64,000 nucleotides of DNA from Lachnospiraceae bacterium (GCA_024403615.1 JAKSRM010000003.1:1-64000); one strand, 5' to 3'; positions 45,329-55,203 are shown, counted from the first letter of the stretch. Notes: a model not told the origin generated them from the sequence alone. Numbers and translations are program-made.

Positions 45329-47500
45329 TTATTCCGCGCTGATTAGATCTTGATAGATCTTGCTGCTTTCCATAAGTTCCTTATGGGTTCCACGTTCTTT
45401 TATTTCCCCATGCTCCATAACAATAATCTCATCACAAGAGCGAATGGTGGAAAGCCGATGAGCAATAACGATACAGGTAATTCCTCTGTCTCGGATTGCT
45501 TTCACGACCTCGTATTCTGTTCTGGCATCCAGCGCACTGGTTGCCTCATCTAAAATGATAATGGTAGGATCCTGCGCCAAAGCACGGGCAATTTCGATTC
45601 GCTGTCGTTGCCCACCGGAAAAGTCTTTTCCGCCTTCTATCAGCTTATGCTGATATCCCTTTGAACGCTGCATAATATCCTCATGAATCTGCGCATCATG
45701 AGCTGCAAGGATCATTTCAAAGTCCTCAATGCTGTTGTCCCACATTTTAATATTATTCGCGATGGTATCTTCAAAAAGAATAATGTCCTGATCCACAACG
45801 GCTAAAGAGCCACGGAACACGCTTTTTGAAATTTGTTTCATTGGTTTTCCATCAAATAAGATTTCGCCTTCCCAAGGCTGATAGAGTCCGGAAACCAACT
45901 TGGATATGGTAGATTTACCGCAACCAGAAGCGCCTACGATAGCAACACTTTTCCCCGGAGTTACGGTCATGTTAAAACCTCTAATCAACGGCTCTGCAAG
46001 AGGAGAATATCCGAACACGATGTTTTTCAATTCAATATTACCTGACAGTTTTCTCATCTCGTCCGTACTGCTGCTCTCAGCAAAGATTTCTTCCTCCGGA
46101 TATTCCATGACATCATCTACACGCTCCATCTGGGTCCGCATTTCCTGTATGGTCTGGCTAGCAGACACCAGCGTCATTGCTGGAGACATAAACGCGGAGA
46201 GAAAGCCCTGAAAGGCCATAATCATACCTTCTGTAAAATGACCTTGCATGGTCAGCCATACACCGAGAAACAGGACTGCATTATCGGCAAGGAGAGAGAC
46301 AAACTGAGGAATCATTCCAAGATATTGGTTCAGTTTTAAGAACTTCACTTGCTGGGTATTCACACTTGCCTGATATCCAGACCATCTCTTAAAGAATCCG
46401 TTTTCTGCGCCAGAAGCCTTAATCGTTTCAATCATTTCAATACCGGCAACGGTAGCTGCAGAAAGTTTCGCGCTATCCCTCATGGACACACGAGTTACAT
46501 TAATTCGTTTTTTAGATATATATCTTGAAACAATGCTGTTAATTCCTAAGGATGCCAGTCCGATAATGGTGAGAATTACGCTATAACGAAGCATAACAAC
46601 CAAATAGAACACCATCATGATTGTGTTAAGGGCCAAAGGAGCAAACGTACCTATCAAAGTATTGGCAATCGATACGTTGGCACTTTGCCGCTCCTGAATA
46701 TCTCCCGCCATACGTTGGGAGAAAAACTTCATCGGCATCTTTAACACTTTCCACATATAGGAAGTACTGCCGACAGCGGACATTTTTCCGTTAATGCGAA
46801 GGGAATACACCGCTTGAAGGGCAGACATAATAATCTGTATCAAATTAAATCCACCAAGGAATAAAAGGAATCCTTTGGTCCATGCCAAGTCGCTTCCGCT
46901 AAGTAAGTGATCTAAGAACACCCGGGAAAATACCGGCTGAACTAATGCCATCAACGCTGCTATCATTCCCGTCAGCACAGCAAAAGCAATGGCTGTGCCT
47001 GTTCCCTTCAGCCGTTTTGCTGCAAAAGACAGTACGCTTTTCGGTTTTCCAGATGGTACAAAAGACTCGGTCGGCTCAAACCGCAGACAAACGCCAGTAA
47101 AAGATTCGTCAAAAGTTTCCATAGACACGCTATAAGCGCCTTTGGCAGGGTCGTTTAAATAGGCTTTTCCGCCCTTAAAACCATCTAACACCACAAAGTG
47201 ATTAAAATTCCAATGAATGATGCATGGGAACCCTCCATTTTCTTTCAGGGTTTCCGGCTCACAACGGTAGCCTTTCGCCTCTAAGCCATAATAGCGGGCG
47301 GCCTTCAGCATATTCCGTGCATTAGAGCCGTCCCGGGATACCCCACAGTCCTCCCGTACTTGTTCCAAAGGTATCCATTTATTGTAATAAGCCAAAATCA
47401 TACAAAGGCATGCTGCGCCGCATTCCAGCGCTTCCAGCTGCATGACCACCGGTACCTTTGCCGTGCCCTTTATGACTGGTTTTTTTATCGTCTCTGTCAT
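45329..47500 (-). CDS. NHLM-type peptidase/ATP-binding ABC transporter (C39)
   Basis: 723 residues. N-terminal C39 peptidase with Q21, C27 (LECGAAC), H101 (NHFVVLDGF) and D117 (LNDPAKG), a complete set; then six membrane helices and an ATPase (GASGCGKST, DFSGGQRQR, IIILDEATSAL). Such proteins cut a leader after a double-glycine-type site and export the product. Matches the NHLM_micro_ABC1 layout. Ten bases after the HlyD-like gene. Confidence 0.9.
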   Translation of the reverse strand: MTETIKKPVIKGTAKVPVVMQLEALECGAACLCMILAYYNKWIPLEQVREDCGVSRDGSNARNMLKAARYYGLEAKGYRCEPETLKENGGFPCIIHWNFNHFVVLDGFKGGKAYLNDPAKGAYSVSMETFDESFTGVCLRFEPTESFVPSGKPKSVLSFAAKRLKGTGTAIAFAVLTGMIAALMALVQPVFSRVFLDHLLSGSDLAWTKGFLLFLGGFNLIQIIMSALQAVYSLRINGKMSAVGSTSYMWKVLKMPMKFFSQRMAGDIQERQSANVSIANTLIGTFAPLALNTIMMVFYLVVMLRYSVILTIIGLASLGINSIVSRYISKKRINVTRVSMRDSAKLSAATVAGIEMIETIKASGAENGFFKRWSGYQASVNTQQVKFLKLNQYLGMIPQFVSLLADNAVLFLGVWLTMQGHFTEGMIMAFQGFLSAFMSPAMTLVSASQTIQEMRTQMERVDDVMEYPEEEIFAESSSTDEMRKLSGNIELKNIVFGYSPLAEPLIRGFNMTVTPGKSVAIVGASGCGKSTISKLVSGLYQPWEGEILFDGKPMKQISKSVFRGSLAVVDQDIILFEDTIANNIKMWDNSIEDFEMILAAHDAQIHEDIMQRSKGYQHKLIEGGKDFSGGQRQRIEIARALAQDPTIIILDEATSALDARTEYEVVKAIRDRGITCIVIAHRLSTIRSCDEIIVMEHGEIKERGTHKELMESSKIYQDLISAE

Positions 47501-47510
47501 ATCCGATTCC

Positions 47511-47930
47511 TCAATTCAAAATAAATGAGAACGGTCTCACGCTCTTTATTACAATTTTTCCCTCGTAAACTCCGTCTGGGATTTCCTGGTCCGATTGAAG
47601 TTCACAAGCATATCCCATGTCTTCTTTTGAACCTTTTTCTATAATCACTGCTTCCATTCCCTGGAACTTAACAACCATTCCTTCTTGAACTTTCGGTAAT
47701 TCTTGTTCCGTTATGTAGCAAACAACGGCTCCTCGTTCTGCATGAACATTGGTTGCCACCGTACGGTCGATATGTCCGAAAATTCCCCAAACACAAGCGC
47801 CAACAAGCAGAACAATAATGCTGATTAATAGCAGCCATACGCCAGGATTGGATACCTGTATATAATCATCCAGATTTTCTGGGGACTTTACTTTTTCCAG
47901 ACTTTTCTTTCGGAATATTTCTTCGTTCAT
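47511..47930 (-). CDS. Short HlyD-like secretion accessory protein
   Basis: 139 residues. One membrane helix (about 31-51, LLLISIIVLLVGACVWGIFG) and a short beta-rich tail (GMVVKFQGMEAVIIE). This resembles the ends of NHLM-type HlyD adaptors, but the long coiled-coil and lipoyl core are missing, so it is about half the family length. The ORF is intact at both ends, suggesting a reduced form rather than a broken gene. Confidence 0.65.
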   Translation of the reverse strand: MNEEIFRKKSLEKVKSPENLDDYIQVSNPGVWLLLISIIVLLVGACVWGIFGHIDRTVATNVHAERGAVVCYITEQELPKVQEGMVVKFQGMEAVIIEKGSKEDMGYACELQSDQEIPDGVYEGKIVIKSVRPFSFILN

Positions 47931-47972
47931 TTTTCCGTTCTCCTTGTTTTCTGTCTATTACGGATTCTTATT

Positions 47973-48521
47973 TTACCAAGTATGATGATGAAGCTGTCCT
48001 TCGGTCTCCAGATCCAGATATGCATTCTGGCGGAGAGCTTCGTAAAGTACAACCGCTACGGAATTGGATAAATTCAAACTTCTCTGTTCCTTTGCCATTG
48101 GAATTCGAATGCAGGTGTCTTTGTTATCCATCAGAATTTTTTCCGGAATTCCTGCGCTCTCTTTTCCAAACATAATATAATCGCCATCTTTGAAAGGGGC
48201 CTGGTCATGGGTAACCTTCGCTTTTGTGGTTGCCATCCATAACTTTGCTTTTCCAGACTCTTCTTCCCCTTTCAGAGGCTGTCCGCTTCCAAAAATGTCT
48301 ACTTTGTCTTTATTCTTTTCGATAAAATCCCGCCAGCTATCGTAAATGGTAACATCCAAATCTTTCCAATAATCCATGCCAGCCCGCTTCAGATTTTTAT
48401 CGTTGATAATGAAGCCCATAGGCTCGATTAAATGCAATTTACTTCCCGTACAAAGACAGGTTCTTCCGATGTTTCCGGTATTTGCCGGAATTTCCGGCTC
48501 TAACAGCACGATATTAAACAT
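47973..48521 (-). CDS. trmL: tRNA (cytidine/uridine-34 2'-O)-methyltransferase TrmL
   Basis: 182 residues with the SPOUT knot: NIVLLEPEIPANTGNIGRTC at the start, FGKESAGIPEKIL and RSLNLSNSVAVVLYEALRQ at the end, which are the three motifs of this family. It methylates the wobble ribose of tRNA-Leu. SD AAGGAAG. It heads the same strand as the export cassette with a 42-base gap, so may share its transcript. Confidence 0.93.
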   Translation of the reverse strand: MFNIVLLEPEIPANTGNIGRTCLCTGSKLHLIEPMGFIINDKNLKRAGMDYWKDLDVTIYDSWRDFIEKNKDKVDIFGSGQPLKGEEESGKAKLWMATTKAKVTHDQAPFKDGDYIMFGKESAGIPEKILMDNKDTCIRIPMAKEQRSLNLSNSVAVVLYEALRQNAYLDLETEGQLHHHTW

Positions 48522-48570
48522 AATATTCTTCCTTTATCGTTTCATTCTATAAAACATTATAAGAAATTAT

Positions 48571-48598
48571 TTGAATTCCCGCCACAATATTATAAAAT
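48571..48598 (+). promoter_or_regulatory. Promoter of the small DUF6472-like gene
   Basis: TTGAAT (48571-48576), 16-base spacer, TAAAAT (48593-48598), then 7 bases to the ATG at 48606 with no SD. This again predicts a leaderless or near-leaderless mRNA. Confidence 0.5.
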
Positions 48599-48605
48599 AT
48601 ATCAT

Positions 48606-48779
48606 ATGAATAATTGTGATAGTTGTGCGTTTTACGTATATGATGAATATTATGATGACTATGTCTGCGACGTGAACATGGACGAAGACGACGTAGCCCG
48701 TTTAATGTCCGGCAATTATAAAGAATGTCCGTACTGGAGAAACGGTGATGAATACGAAACCGTCCGTCACCAGATGTAA
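48606..48779 (+). CDS. Small acidic cysteine protein, DUF6472-like
   Basis: 57 residues read by hand: it starts MNNCDSCAFYVYDEYYDDY, has VCDVNMDEDD in the middle, KECPYWRNGDEY near the end, and stops at 48779. The four cysteines (CxxC, C, C) and acidic core match a widespread small clostridial family I know as DUF6472. Possibly zinc-binding; no known function. Confidence 0.8.
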   Translation: MNNCDSCAFYVYDEYYDDYVCDVNMDEDDVARLMSGNYKECPYWRNGDEYETVRHQM

Positions 48780-48888
48780 TTCAGTTTTCATATAATAATC
48801 ACAATTTTTATTGTATAATTAAGGTATAAACGGCGGAAGTGCCTTATACCATCAAGTAATTTTTATTTAACAAAACCGGGAGGTAATT

Positions 48889-50076
48889 ATGTCAGACAAA
48901 ATCACCCTTGAACTTGGTACCGAAGTTCCAACTTTAGATTTAGGACCTGCTACTCCATCTACAGTTTCATCTCCTATTTTAGAAGGTGCAACCACTGCAA
49001 TCGTAGAAGCAGAAAACGGCGGCGCATATCTTGAGGATGTAAATCTTACCGACGAAGAAAAACAGATGGTAGATGAATTCTCTACAAAAATCGACCTGAA
49101 GGATTCTAATATCGTTCTTCAGTATGGTGCAGCTGCCCAGGCAAAAATTGCTGAATTTTCAGACAGTGCTTTGGAAGGTGTGAAAACCAAAGACCTTGGT
49201 GCCATCGGAAACGATGTTGCTGCTTTAATTACAGAATTAAAGGGCTTCGATATTGATACCGAAGAAAAAGGGTTCTTTGCAAAACTGTTCAAAAAGACTT
49301 CCAACTCTATCCAGACCCTGACTGCAAAATATGATACTGCAGAACGTAACGTTGATAAAATCGTTGGTACTCTTCAGGATCACCAGAATGAGTTATTAAC
49401 CGATATCGTAATGCTGGATAAGATGTATGAATCCAACCTTTCTTACTTCAAAGAGCTGACTATGTACATTCTTGCTGGTAAGAAGAAACTGGAAGAAGAA
49501 CAGAATACAACTTTAGTAGAACTGAAGAAAAAAGCGGAAGAATCTGGCCTTGCAGAAGATGCTCAGGCTGCAAACGATTTCTCTGCTCTTTGCGATCGTT
49601 TCGATAAGAAACTTCATGACCTGGAACTTACCAGAGCGATTAGCATGCAGATGGCGCCTCAGATTCGTCTGGTTCAGAACAACGACACTCTGATGACCGA
49701 AAAGATTCAGTCTACCGTTACCAACACCATTCCATTATGGAAAAACCAGATGGTATTAGCTTTAAGCATGGCTCATGCCAACGAAGCGATGAAAGCAGAA
49801 CAGGAAGTTAACGAATTCACCAACAAGCTGATTGAGCAGAATGCGGAAACTCTGAAACAGGGCTCCATCGAAGTTGCTCAGGAAAGCGAAAAAGGTATCG
49901 TTAGCATCGATACCGTTAAATTTGCAAACCAGCAGCTCATCGAATCTTTAGACGAGGTTGTTCGTATTCAGGAAGAAGGCCGTTTAAAGAGAAGAGATGC
50001 AGAGCTTGAACTTGGAAAGATTGAAGTAGAACTGAAGCAGAAACTTCTTGATATCCGTAATATTGAAAACAAATAG
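48889..50076 (+). CDS. telA: TelA-family toxic anion resistance protein
   Basis: 395 residues, almost all helical, with long coiled coils (KKLEEEQNTTLVELKKKAEE; the C-terminal ~310-395). The pattern VRIQEEGRLKRRDAELELG is typical of the TelA end. The family is linked to tellurite and antibiotic stress; mechanism unclear. SD GGGAGG; paired with xpaC as often seen. Confidence 0.88.
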   Translation: MSDKITLELGTEVPTLDLGPATPSTVSSPILEGATTAIVEAENGGAYLEDVNLTDEEKQMVDEFSTKIDLKDSNIVLQYGAAAQAKIAEFSDSALEGVKTKDLGAIGNDVAALITELKGFDIDTEEKGFFAKLFKKTSNSIQTLTAKYDTAERNVDKIVGTLQDHQNELLTDIVMLDKMYESNLSYFKELTMYILAGKKKLEEEQNTTLVELKKKAEESGLAEDAQAANDFSALCDRFDKKLHDLELTRAISMQMAPQIRLVQNNDTLMTEKIQSTVTNTIPLWKNQMVLALSMAHANEAMKAEQEVNEFTNKLIEQNAETLKQGSIEVAQESEKGIVSIDTVKFANQQLIESLDEVVRIQEEGRLKRRDAELELGKIEVELKQKLLDIRNIENK

Positions 50077-50133
50077 TTATTTCATTCTGGCTCGCGGGAT
50101 GCTGTGAGCCAGGACAACCTGTGAGGAAACCCC

Positions 50134-51027
50134 ATGAATAAAAAACAAACCGGTGGTGGAGGAATTATCGCAGCAATCGTTGTTGCCGTCTGTATAATAG
50201 GATTGTTTGTGTCTCGTAACGCAGCTCCTAGACTTTTCAGTTTTCTCCGTTGGGCACTGATTATCGTGGTTATTATTATTGCGCTTTTAGTTGCACTGAT
50301 TATTTTCATTGCAAGAAAAGCGACCAAGAAGGACGAGAAGGAGAAAAAGGAATCTCCAACTTCTACTTCCAGCAACATGGCTCATCTAGACCCAGAGCAA
50401 GCAGAAATCATCCGGAAAGGCCGTGAAGACCTTTTGGAAGTCCGTATGTTGTCTTCCCGTATCAAGAACTTTGACATCCGTTCTTCTCTTACCAATGTAA
50501 CCAAGACAGCAGAAAAAATTCTTGTTACCATCAAAGAGCGTCCAGAAAAGATTGCTTCTTCCCGTCAGTTTACTCATTACTATCTTCCCACCTTACGAGA
50601 AGTTATTACCAAATATGCTCGTGTGGAAGCCAGTGGCGTAAGCACCGACGATATGCCGGAAAAAATTACCTCTTATCTAGCAAATGTCCAGAAAGCTTTG
50701 GATAAACAGTATTCCAACCTGTTTGATGATGATAAGTTGGATATGACGGTTGATATGGAAGCCATGACTATCGCTATCAAGAGAGATGGTCTGTTAGATG
50801 AAGACGACTTCAAGAAGATGGAAGAAGCGAAGGAAGAAGCGGAAAAACCAGTTCCAGAACCGGAACCTCAGCCAGAGCCAACCCCGCAGCCAGAAGTTCC
50901 TACGGAAGAGCCGATGCCAGAACCGGAAACCGTTGAAAGAATCGAAGGAGAAATCTTAGATGCCAACGGTCATCCTGTAGAAGAAGTAATCGCAACGGCA
51001 GTGAAAGAAGACGACCTGGTTCACTAA
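50134..51027 (+). CDS. XpaC-like membrane protein
   Basis: 297 residues. Two N-terminal membrane helices (12-29 and 39-62), a helical domain (EQAEIIRKGREDLLEVRML; FTHYYLPTLREVITKYAR) as in the XpaC family, then a proline/glutamate-rich tail (PEPEPQPEPTPQPEVP) unlike minimal XpaC. XpaC is named for 5-bromo-4-chloroindolyl phosphate hydrolysis, but it is usually the partner of TelA. Confidence 0.82.
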   Translation: MNKKQTGGGGIIAAIVVAVCIIGLFVSRNAAPRLFSFLRWALIIVVIIIALLVALIIFIARKATKKDEKEKKESPTSTSSNMAHLDPEQAEIIRKGREDLLEVRMLSSRIKNFDIRSSLTNVTKTAEKILVTIKERPEKIASSRQFTHYYLPTLREVITKYARVEASGVSTDDMPEKITSYLANVQKALDKQYSNLFDDDKLDMTVDMEAMTIAIKRDGLLDEDDFKKMEEAKEEAEKPVPEPEPQPEPTPQPEVPTEEPMPEPETVERIEGEILDANGHPVEEVIATAVKEDDLVH

Positions 51028-51043
51028 ATAAAAAACATAATTT

Positions 51044-51070
51044 AAGCCCGGCAATTTGCCGGGCTTTTCT
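51044..51070. terminator. Bidirectional terminator
   Basis: AAGCCCGGC (51044-51052), loop AATTT, GCCGGGCTT (51058-51066) with T-runs on both strands. It ends both xpaC and the histidine operon. Confidence 0.92.
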
Positions 51071-51071
51071 T

Positions 51072-51818
51072 TTATTCATATTTAAATTTCGTAAAATCAC
51101 TGCATAAGAACCGGGTCACATGAGCATCGCTGTCTGGAATCAGTTTTCCACCCTTTTGGATAATGTACTCTTGAATGTCCGGATTCGGATAAGGAACGTT
51201 TCTCCTTCCTCGGTTATAAGCTCCAAAGTTGACTTCAAAAACTGCGCCGGTCTGTAACAACTGATCTACCGCCTTTTTCCATGCTGCTACATATCTCGGA
51301 TGATTTTCATCAAAGAAATGTTCCTCCTGGTTGTAGATAGAAATCAAGTCGAAATGACCAATAATATCTGCGCCGGTCCGATTTACGACATCCGCTTCCG
51401 TTTCAAAGAACTTTTCTACCAGAGCATAGTAATCGCCCTGAAAATACTTCTCTACCATGTACGGATATTTTTCCGGTCCATCATCTACTGCCACCATTTC
51501 ATCGCCCAATTTCAGGAAATGAACGGAACCGATAATATAGTCATAGCCTTCTGCCGGATAATCGGATTCATAATCCTGCTCAATTCCCAGCTTAATAGAA
51601 ATCTTGTCTTTATATTTCTCCCGCAAAGCCAGAATCGTTTTCCGATATTCTGCTTCTTTTTCCGGAGTCATGCAATAATCCGCCTCAAAGCTAGTATAGG
51701 AATGATCGGAAAAACCGATTTCCGTCATACCTTTTTCGATGGCAGCTAAGACCATATCCTCTGCCGGATATTTACCATCACTAAATAACGTATGTACATG
51801 ATAATCTTTTAAAATCAT
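51072..51818 (-). CDS. hisK: Histidinol-phosphatase, PHP family
   Basis: 248 residues. It has the PHP metal motifs [30 protein letters not shown] and DSDAHVTRF. It removes phosphate from histidinol phosphate, the step before HisD, and replaces the HAD-type HisB domain absent here. Start overlaps the hisIE stop by 4 bases. Confidence 0.92.
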   Translation of the reverse strand: MILKDYHVHTLFSDGKYPAEDMVLAAIEKGMTEIGFSDHSYTSFEADYCMTPEKEAEYRKTILALREKYKDKISIKLGIEQDYESDYPAEGYDYIIGSVHFLKLGDEMVAVDDGPEKYPYMVEKYFQGDYYALVEKFFETEADVVNRTGADIIGHFDLISIYNQEEHFFDENHPRYVAAWKKAVDQLLQTGAVFEVNFGAYNRGRRNVPYPNPDIQEYIIQKGGKLIPDSDAHVTRFLCSDFTKFKYE

Positions 51819-52474
51819 TGATTATCCCCTGTCATTTTTTCCTGTTTTACTTTTTTATCGATTACATGACGGGAAGCTAATTCTTTATGAATATCCTCCA
51901 GGCTGATGCCAGCTTCAATCATGAGAACCATTACATGGTAAGCCAAATCGGCAATTTCGTAGATGGTTTCTTTTTTATCTTCTGCTTTGGCAGCGATAAT
52001 AACTTCCGTACTTTCCTCGCCGACCTTCTTTAAAATCTTATCCAGACCTTTTTCAAACAAATAGGTGGTATAAGAGCCTTCCTTTTTCTCTGTCTTTCTT
52101 CCTTCAATCAGTTCCATCAGGCCTTCGTAGGAGAACTCTTTCCGTTCTTCACTTTCAAATACCGGATAGTCGAAGCAAGACTTGGTTCCTTTATGGCAAG
52201 CAGGTCCGTCTGGCTCTACTACAACCACTAAAGCGTCTTGGTCGCAGTCTGCGGTAATGGAAACGATATGCTGGTAATTTCCACTAGTCTCGCCTTTCAG
52301 CCACAGTTCATTTCTTGAACGGCTCCAGAAGCAGGTCAGTTCCTTCTCCATGGAAATCTTCAGGCTTTCCTTGTTCATATAAGCAAGAGTCAGTACCTGT
52401 TTGGATACGGAGTCTACTACGATTGCCGGAATCAGGCCCTTCTCATCAAATTTTAATTCATCAATGTTAATCAT
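51815..52474 (-). CDS. hisI: Bifunctional PRA-CH/PRA-PH protein HisIE
   Basis: 219 residues. Residues 1-~105 are the cyclohydrolase ([40 protein letters not shown] zinc ligands); the rest is the pyrophosphohydrolase ([12 protein letters not shown]). Catalyses steps 2 and 3 of histidine synthesis. Fused as in many Bacillota. Confidence 0.95.
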   Translation of the reverse strand: MINIDELKFDEKGLIPAIVVDSVSKQVLTLAYMNKESLKISMEKELTCFWSRSRNELWLKGETSGNYQHIVSITADCDQDALVVVVEPDGPACHKGTKSCFDYPVFESEERKEFSYEGLMELIEGRKTEKKEGSYTTYLFEKGLDKILKKVGEESTEVIIAAKAEDKKETIYEIADLAYHVMVLMIEAGISLEDIHKELASRHVIDKKVKQEKMTGDNQ

Positions 52475-52489
52475 ATATTTTCAACCTTT

Positions 52490-53248
52490 CTATATTCTGG
52501 AAGGAATATTATTCTTCTCCATTTCTTTTTTCAAGTCGGTAATGGCTACTTCGCCAAAGTGGAAAATGGAAGCTGCTAATCCTGCATCTACTTTCGGTAA
52601 GGCCTTAAATAAGGTGATGAAGTCTTCAATACATCCTGCGCCACCGGACGCGATCACCGGTACGGAAACCGCATCGCATACCGCCTGCAGCATCTCCAGG
52701 TCGAAGCCCTTCTTTACGCCATCGGTATCAATGGAATTAACGACAACCTCTCCGGCTCCGTTACCAACACAGCGTTTAATCCACTCGATGGCTTCCATTC
52801 CCGTATCTTCTCTGCCGCCTTTGGCAAATACACGGAACTGTCCGTCCACCCGCTTCACATCTACGGAAAGCACCACGCATTGGTCACCATAGAGCTTTGC
52901 AGCCTCTTCTATCAAATCTGGATTTCGAATGGCTCCGGAATTTACGCTGACTTTGTCTGCACCACATTTTAAGACACGGTCAAAATCATCTACGGAATCA
53001 ATGCCGCCACCAACCGTCAGTGGAATAAAGACATTGGCTGCCGTTTCCACTAAAATGTCGGTAAAGATTTCTCTTCCCTCTGCCGATGCCGTGATATCAT
53101 AAAAGACCAGCTCATCCGCTCCGTTGGCACTGTAATATTTCGCCAGTTCGATTGGAGAAGACACATCTTTTAAGCCTTCAAAATTCGTTCCTTTTACTAC
53201 TCTTCCGTTTTTTACATCCAAACACGGAATGATTCTTTTGGTTATCAT
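52490..53248 (-). CDS. hisF: Imidazole glycerol phosphate synthase cyclase subunit HisF
   Basis: 252 residues, TIM barrel. IPCLDVKNGRVVKGTNF with the catalytic D11-type aspartate and LSVDVKRVDG with the second one are present. Uses ammonia from HisH to form the imidazole ring. Confidence 0.95.
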   Translation of the reverse strand: MITKRIIPCLDVKNGRVVKGTNFEGLKDVSSPIELAKYYSANGADELVFYDITASAEGREIFTDILVETAANVFIPLTVGGGIDSVDDFDRVLKCGADKVSVNSGAIRNPDLIEEAAKLYGDQCVVLSVDVKRVDGQFRVFAKGGREDTGMEAIEWIKRCVGNGAGEVVVNSIDTDGVKKGFDLEMLQAVCDAVSVPVIASGGAGCIEDFITLFKALPKVDAGLAASIFHFGEVAITDLKKEMEKNNIPSRI

Positions 53249-53273
53249 TTATTTTCCTCTATTTACAGAATTC

Positions 53274-53987
53274 TTATTTTGCCAGTTCAATGGCTGCGCT
53301 CAAATCGATGGCTCCGGTGTAATAAGCCTTTCCGATAATGGCGCCGTAAAGATCATAGCTCCGTAAAGCCTTTACATCATCTAATGTAGAAACGCCGCCT
53401 GAGGCTACAATCTGAACCTCAAACCGTTTTGCCAGTTCCTGATACAAGGCCCGGTTGGTTCCTACCATAGCTCCATCTTTAGAAATATCGGTACAGATTA
53501 AAGTTTTTACGCCAATGCCAACCATCTCTTTACAGAAATCAAAAGCATCGATGCCAGAACTTTCCGTCCAGCCTTTTACTGCTACGGCTCCGTCTTTGAT
53601 ATCAATGCCTACCGCAATTTTCTCGCCATAAGCAGCCACGGACTCCTTAACAAAATTTCGGTCTGCAACTGCTGCCGTTCCTAAAATTACCCGGTCCAAG
53701 CCGCTGCCAATATATTTCTCTATAACTTCCATGCTGCGGATTCCACCGCCAATTTCACAAAACAGACCGCTGTTTTTCTTAATATCCACAACCACATCAA
53801 AATTCGGAGTGGTTCCTTCTTTGGCACCTTCCAAATCTACCAGGTGAATGGCAGAAGCGCCCTTTGCCTTAAAATCAAGAGCTACGTCCACTGGCTGATG
53901 GCTGTAAACAGTTTTCTGGGCATAATCCCCTTTGTATAGCCTTACGGCTTCTTTTTCATATAAATCAATTGCCGGAAAGATTAACAT
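53274..53987 (-). CDS. hisA: ProFAR isomerase HisA
   Basis: 237 residues, barrel homologous to HisF. FPAIDLYEKEAVRLYKGDY and TDISKDGAMVGTN hold the two catalytic aspartates. Start overlaps the hisH stop by 7 bases. Confidence 0.95.
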   Translation of the reverse strand: MLIFPAIDLYEKEAVRLYKGDYAQKTVYSHQPVDVALDFKAKGASAIHLVDLEGAKEGTTPNFDVVVDIKKNSGLFCEIGGGIRSMEVIEKYIGSGLDRVILGTAAVADRNFVKESVAAYGEKIAVGIDIKDGAVAVKGWTESSGIDAFDFCKEMVGIGVKTLICTDISKDGAMVGTNRALYQELAKRFEVQIVASGGVSTLDDVKALRSYDLYGAIIGKAYYTGAIDLSAAIELAK

Positions 53988-54616
53988 AAGGCACCTTCCT
54001 TTCCGGTCATTTCACAAAAGCTCTTTAAGATTGCCAGACCCGTTTCTCCGCTTTTCTCCGGATGGAACTGACATCCCATTACATTCCCCTTCGCTACTGC
54101 TGCCGTAACATCTGCATCATATTCCACGGTTGCGATGGTGCTGTCTTCACAATTCTTTGCATAGAAGGAATGCACGAAGTAAACACAGTCGCCTTCCTGG
54201 ATATATTTGAAGAGAGGATGCTTCTCTCCCTTAAAATCAAGGCCGTTCCAGCCCATATGAGGCACTTTTAGGTCTTTACGGATATCTTCTGCTAATGGGC
54301 AAATTAGGCCCTTTAAAAGGCCTAATCCTTCGTGCTCACCGTACTCGTAGCTTTTTTCAAATAACAGCTGCATTCCTAAGCAGATACCCATTAAAGGCTT
54401 GCCCTTTGCCGCCTGTTCCTTTACTACATCCGCCATGCCGGACTCTTTCAGTTTTTTCGCAGCGTCCTCAAAAGCACCTACGCCTGGGAGAAGAATTCTC
54501 TCCGCTTTTTCTATGACTTCTTTATCCGATGTAACAACTGCTTCCTGTCCAATGGCTGCAAAGCTGCTCTTTAAGGAAAACAGATTTCCTACACCGTAAT
54601 CAATAATTGCTATCAT
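53981..54616 (-). CDS. hisH: Imidazole glycerol phosphate synthase glutaminase subunit HisH
   Basis: 211 residues. IIDYGVGNLFSL start, nucleophile cysteine in PLMGICLGMQLL, and His-Glu in GCQFHPEKSG. Supplies ammonia to HisF. Confidence 0.95.
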   Translation of the reverse strand: MIAIIDYGVGNLFSLKSSFAAIGQEAVVTSDKEVIEKAERILLPGVGAFEDAAKKLKESGMADVVKEQAAKGKPLMGICLGMQLLFEKSYEYGEHEGLGLLKGLICPLAEDIRKDLKVPHMGWNGLDFKGEKHPLFKYIQEGDCVYFVHSFYAKNCEDSTIATVEYDADVTAAVAKGNVMGCQFHPEKSGETGLAILKSFCEMTGKEGALC

Positions 54617-55203
54617 TACAGAACTCCTTTTGTAGATGGAATTTCACCGGCAAATTCCGCATCAATGGCTACTGCCTGACGAAGGCTTCGTCCAATGGAC
54701 TTATAAGCGCCTTCAATAATGTGATGGGAATTTTTACCGGAAAGCTGACGGAAATGAACCGCACATTCTGCCTGGCGGACAAAGCCCATCCAGAACTCTT
54801 CTACTAATTCCGTATCAAAATCTCCTACCTTTTCTGTAGGAATATTCATCTCAAAGCCTAAATAGGATCTTCCGGAAAAATCCACTGCAGAAAGAATCAA
54901 AGCCTCATCCATTGGAAGAATGGTGTCCCCATAGCGATGGATGCCTCTCTTATCTCCCAAAGCGTCTTTAAAAGCCTTTCCTAAAGCGATGCCGATATCT
55001 TCTACGGAATGATGATAATCTACGTAGGTATCACCTTTGCAAGTAACTTTCAGGTCAAAGCGACCATGTGAAGCAAACAGGGTCAGCATGTGATCCATAA
55101 AGCCGCAGCCCGTATTAATTTCGCTTTTTCCGGTTCCGTCCAGTTCCAAAGAAAGGGCGATATCGGTTTCTGCAGTTGTTCGATTTACTTCAGCCTTTCT
55201 CAT
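54616..55203 (-). CDS. hisB: Imidazoleglycerol-phosphate dehydratase HisB
   Basis: 195 residues, dehydratase domain only. GFMDHMLTLFASHGRFDL, DYHHSVEDIGIALG and KNSHHIIEG provide the manganese-binding histidines. No phosphatase domain, in line with a separate PHP phosphatase in the operon. Confidence 0.95.
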   Translation of the reverse strand: MRKAEVNRTTAETDIALSLELDGTGKSEINTGCGFMDHMLTLFASHGRFDLKVTCKGDTYVDYHHSVEDIGIALGKAFKDALGDKRGIHRYGDTILPMDEALILSAVDFSGRSYLGFEMNIPTEKVGDFDTELVEEFWMGFVRQAECAVHFRQLSGKNSHHIIEGAYKSIGRSLRQAVAIDAEFAGEIPSTKGVL

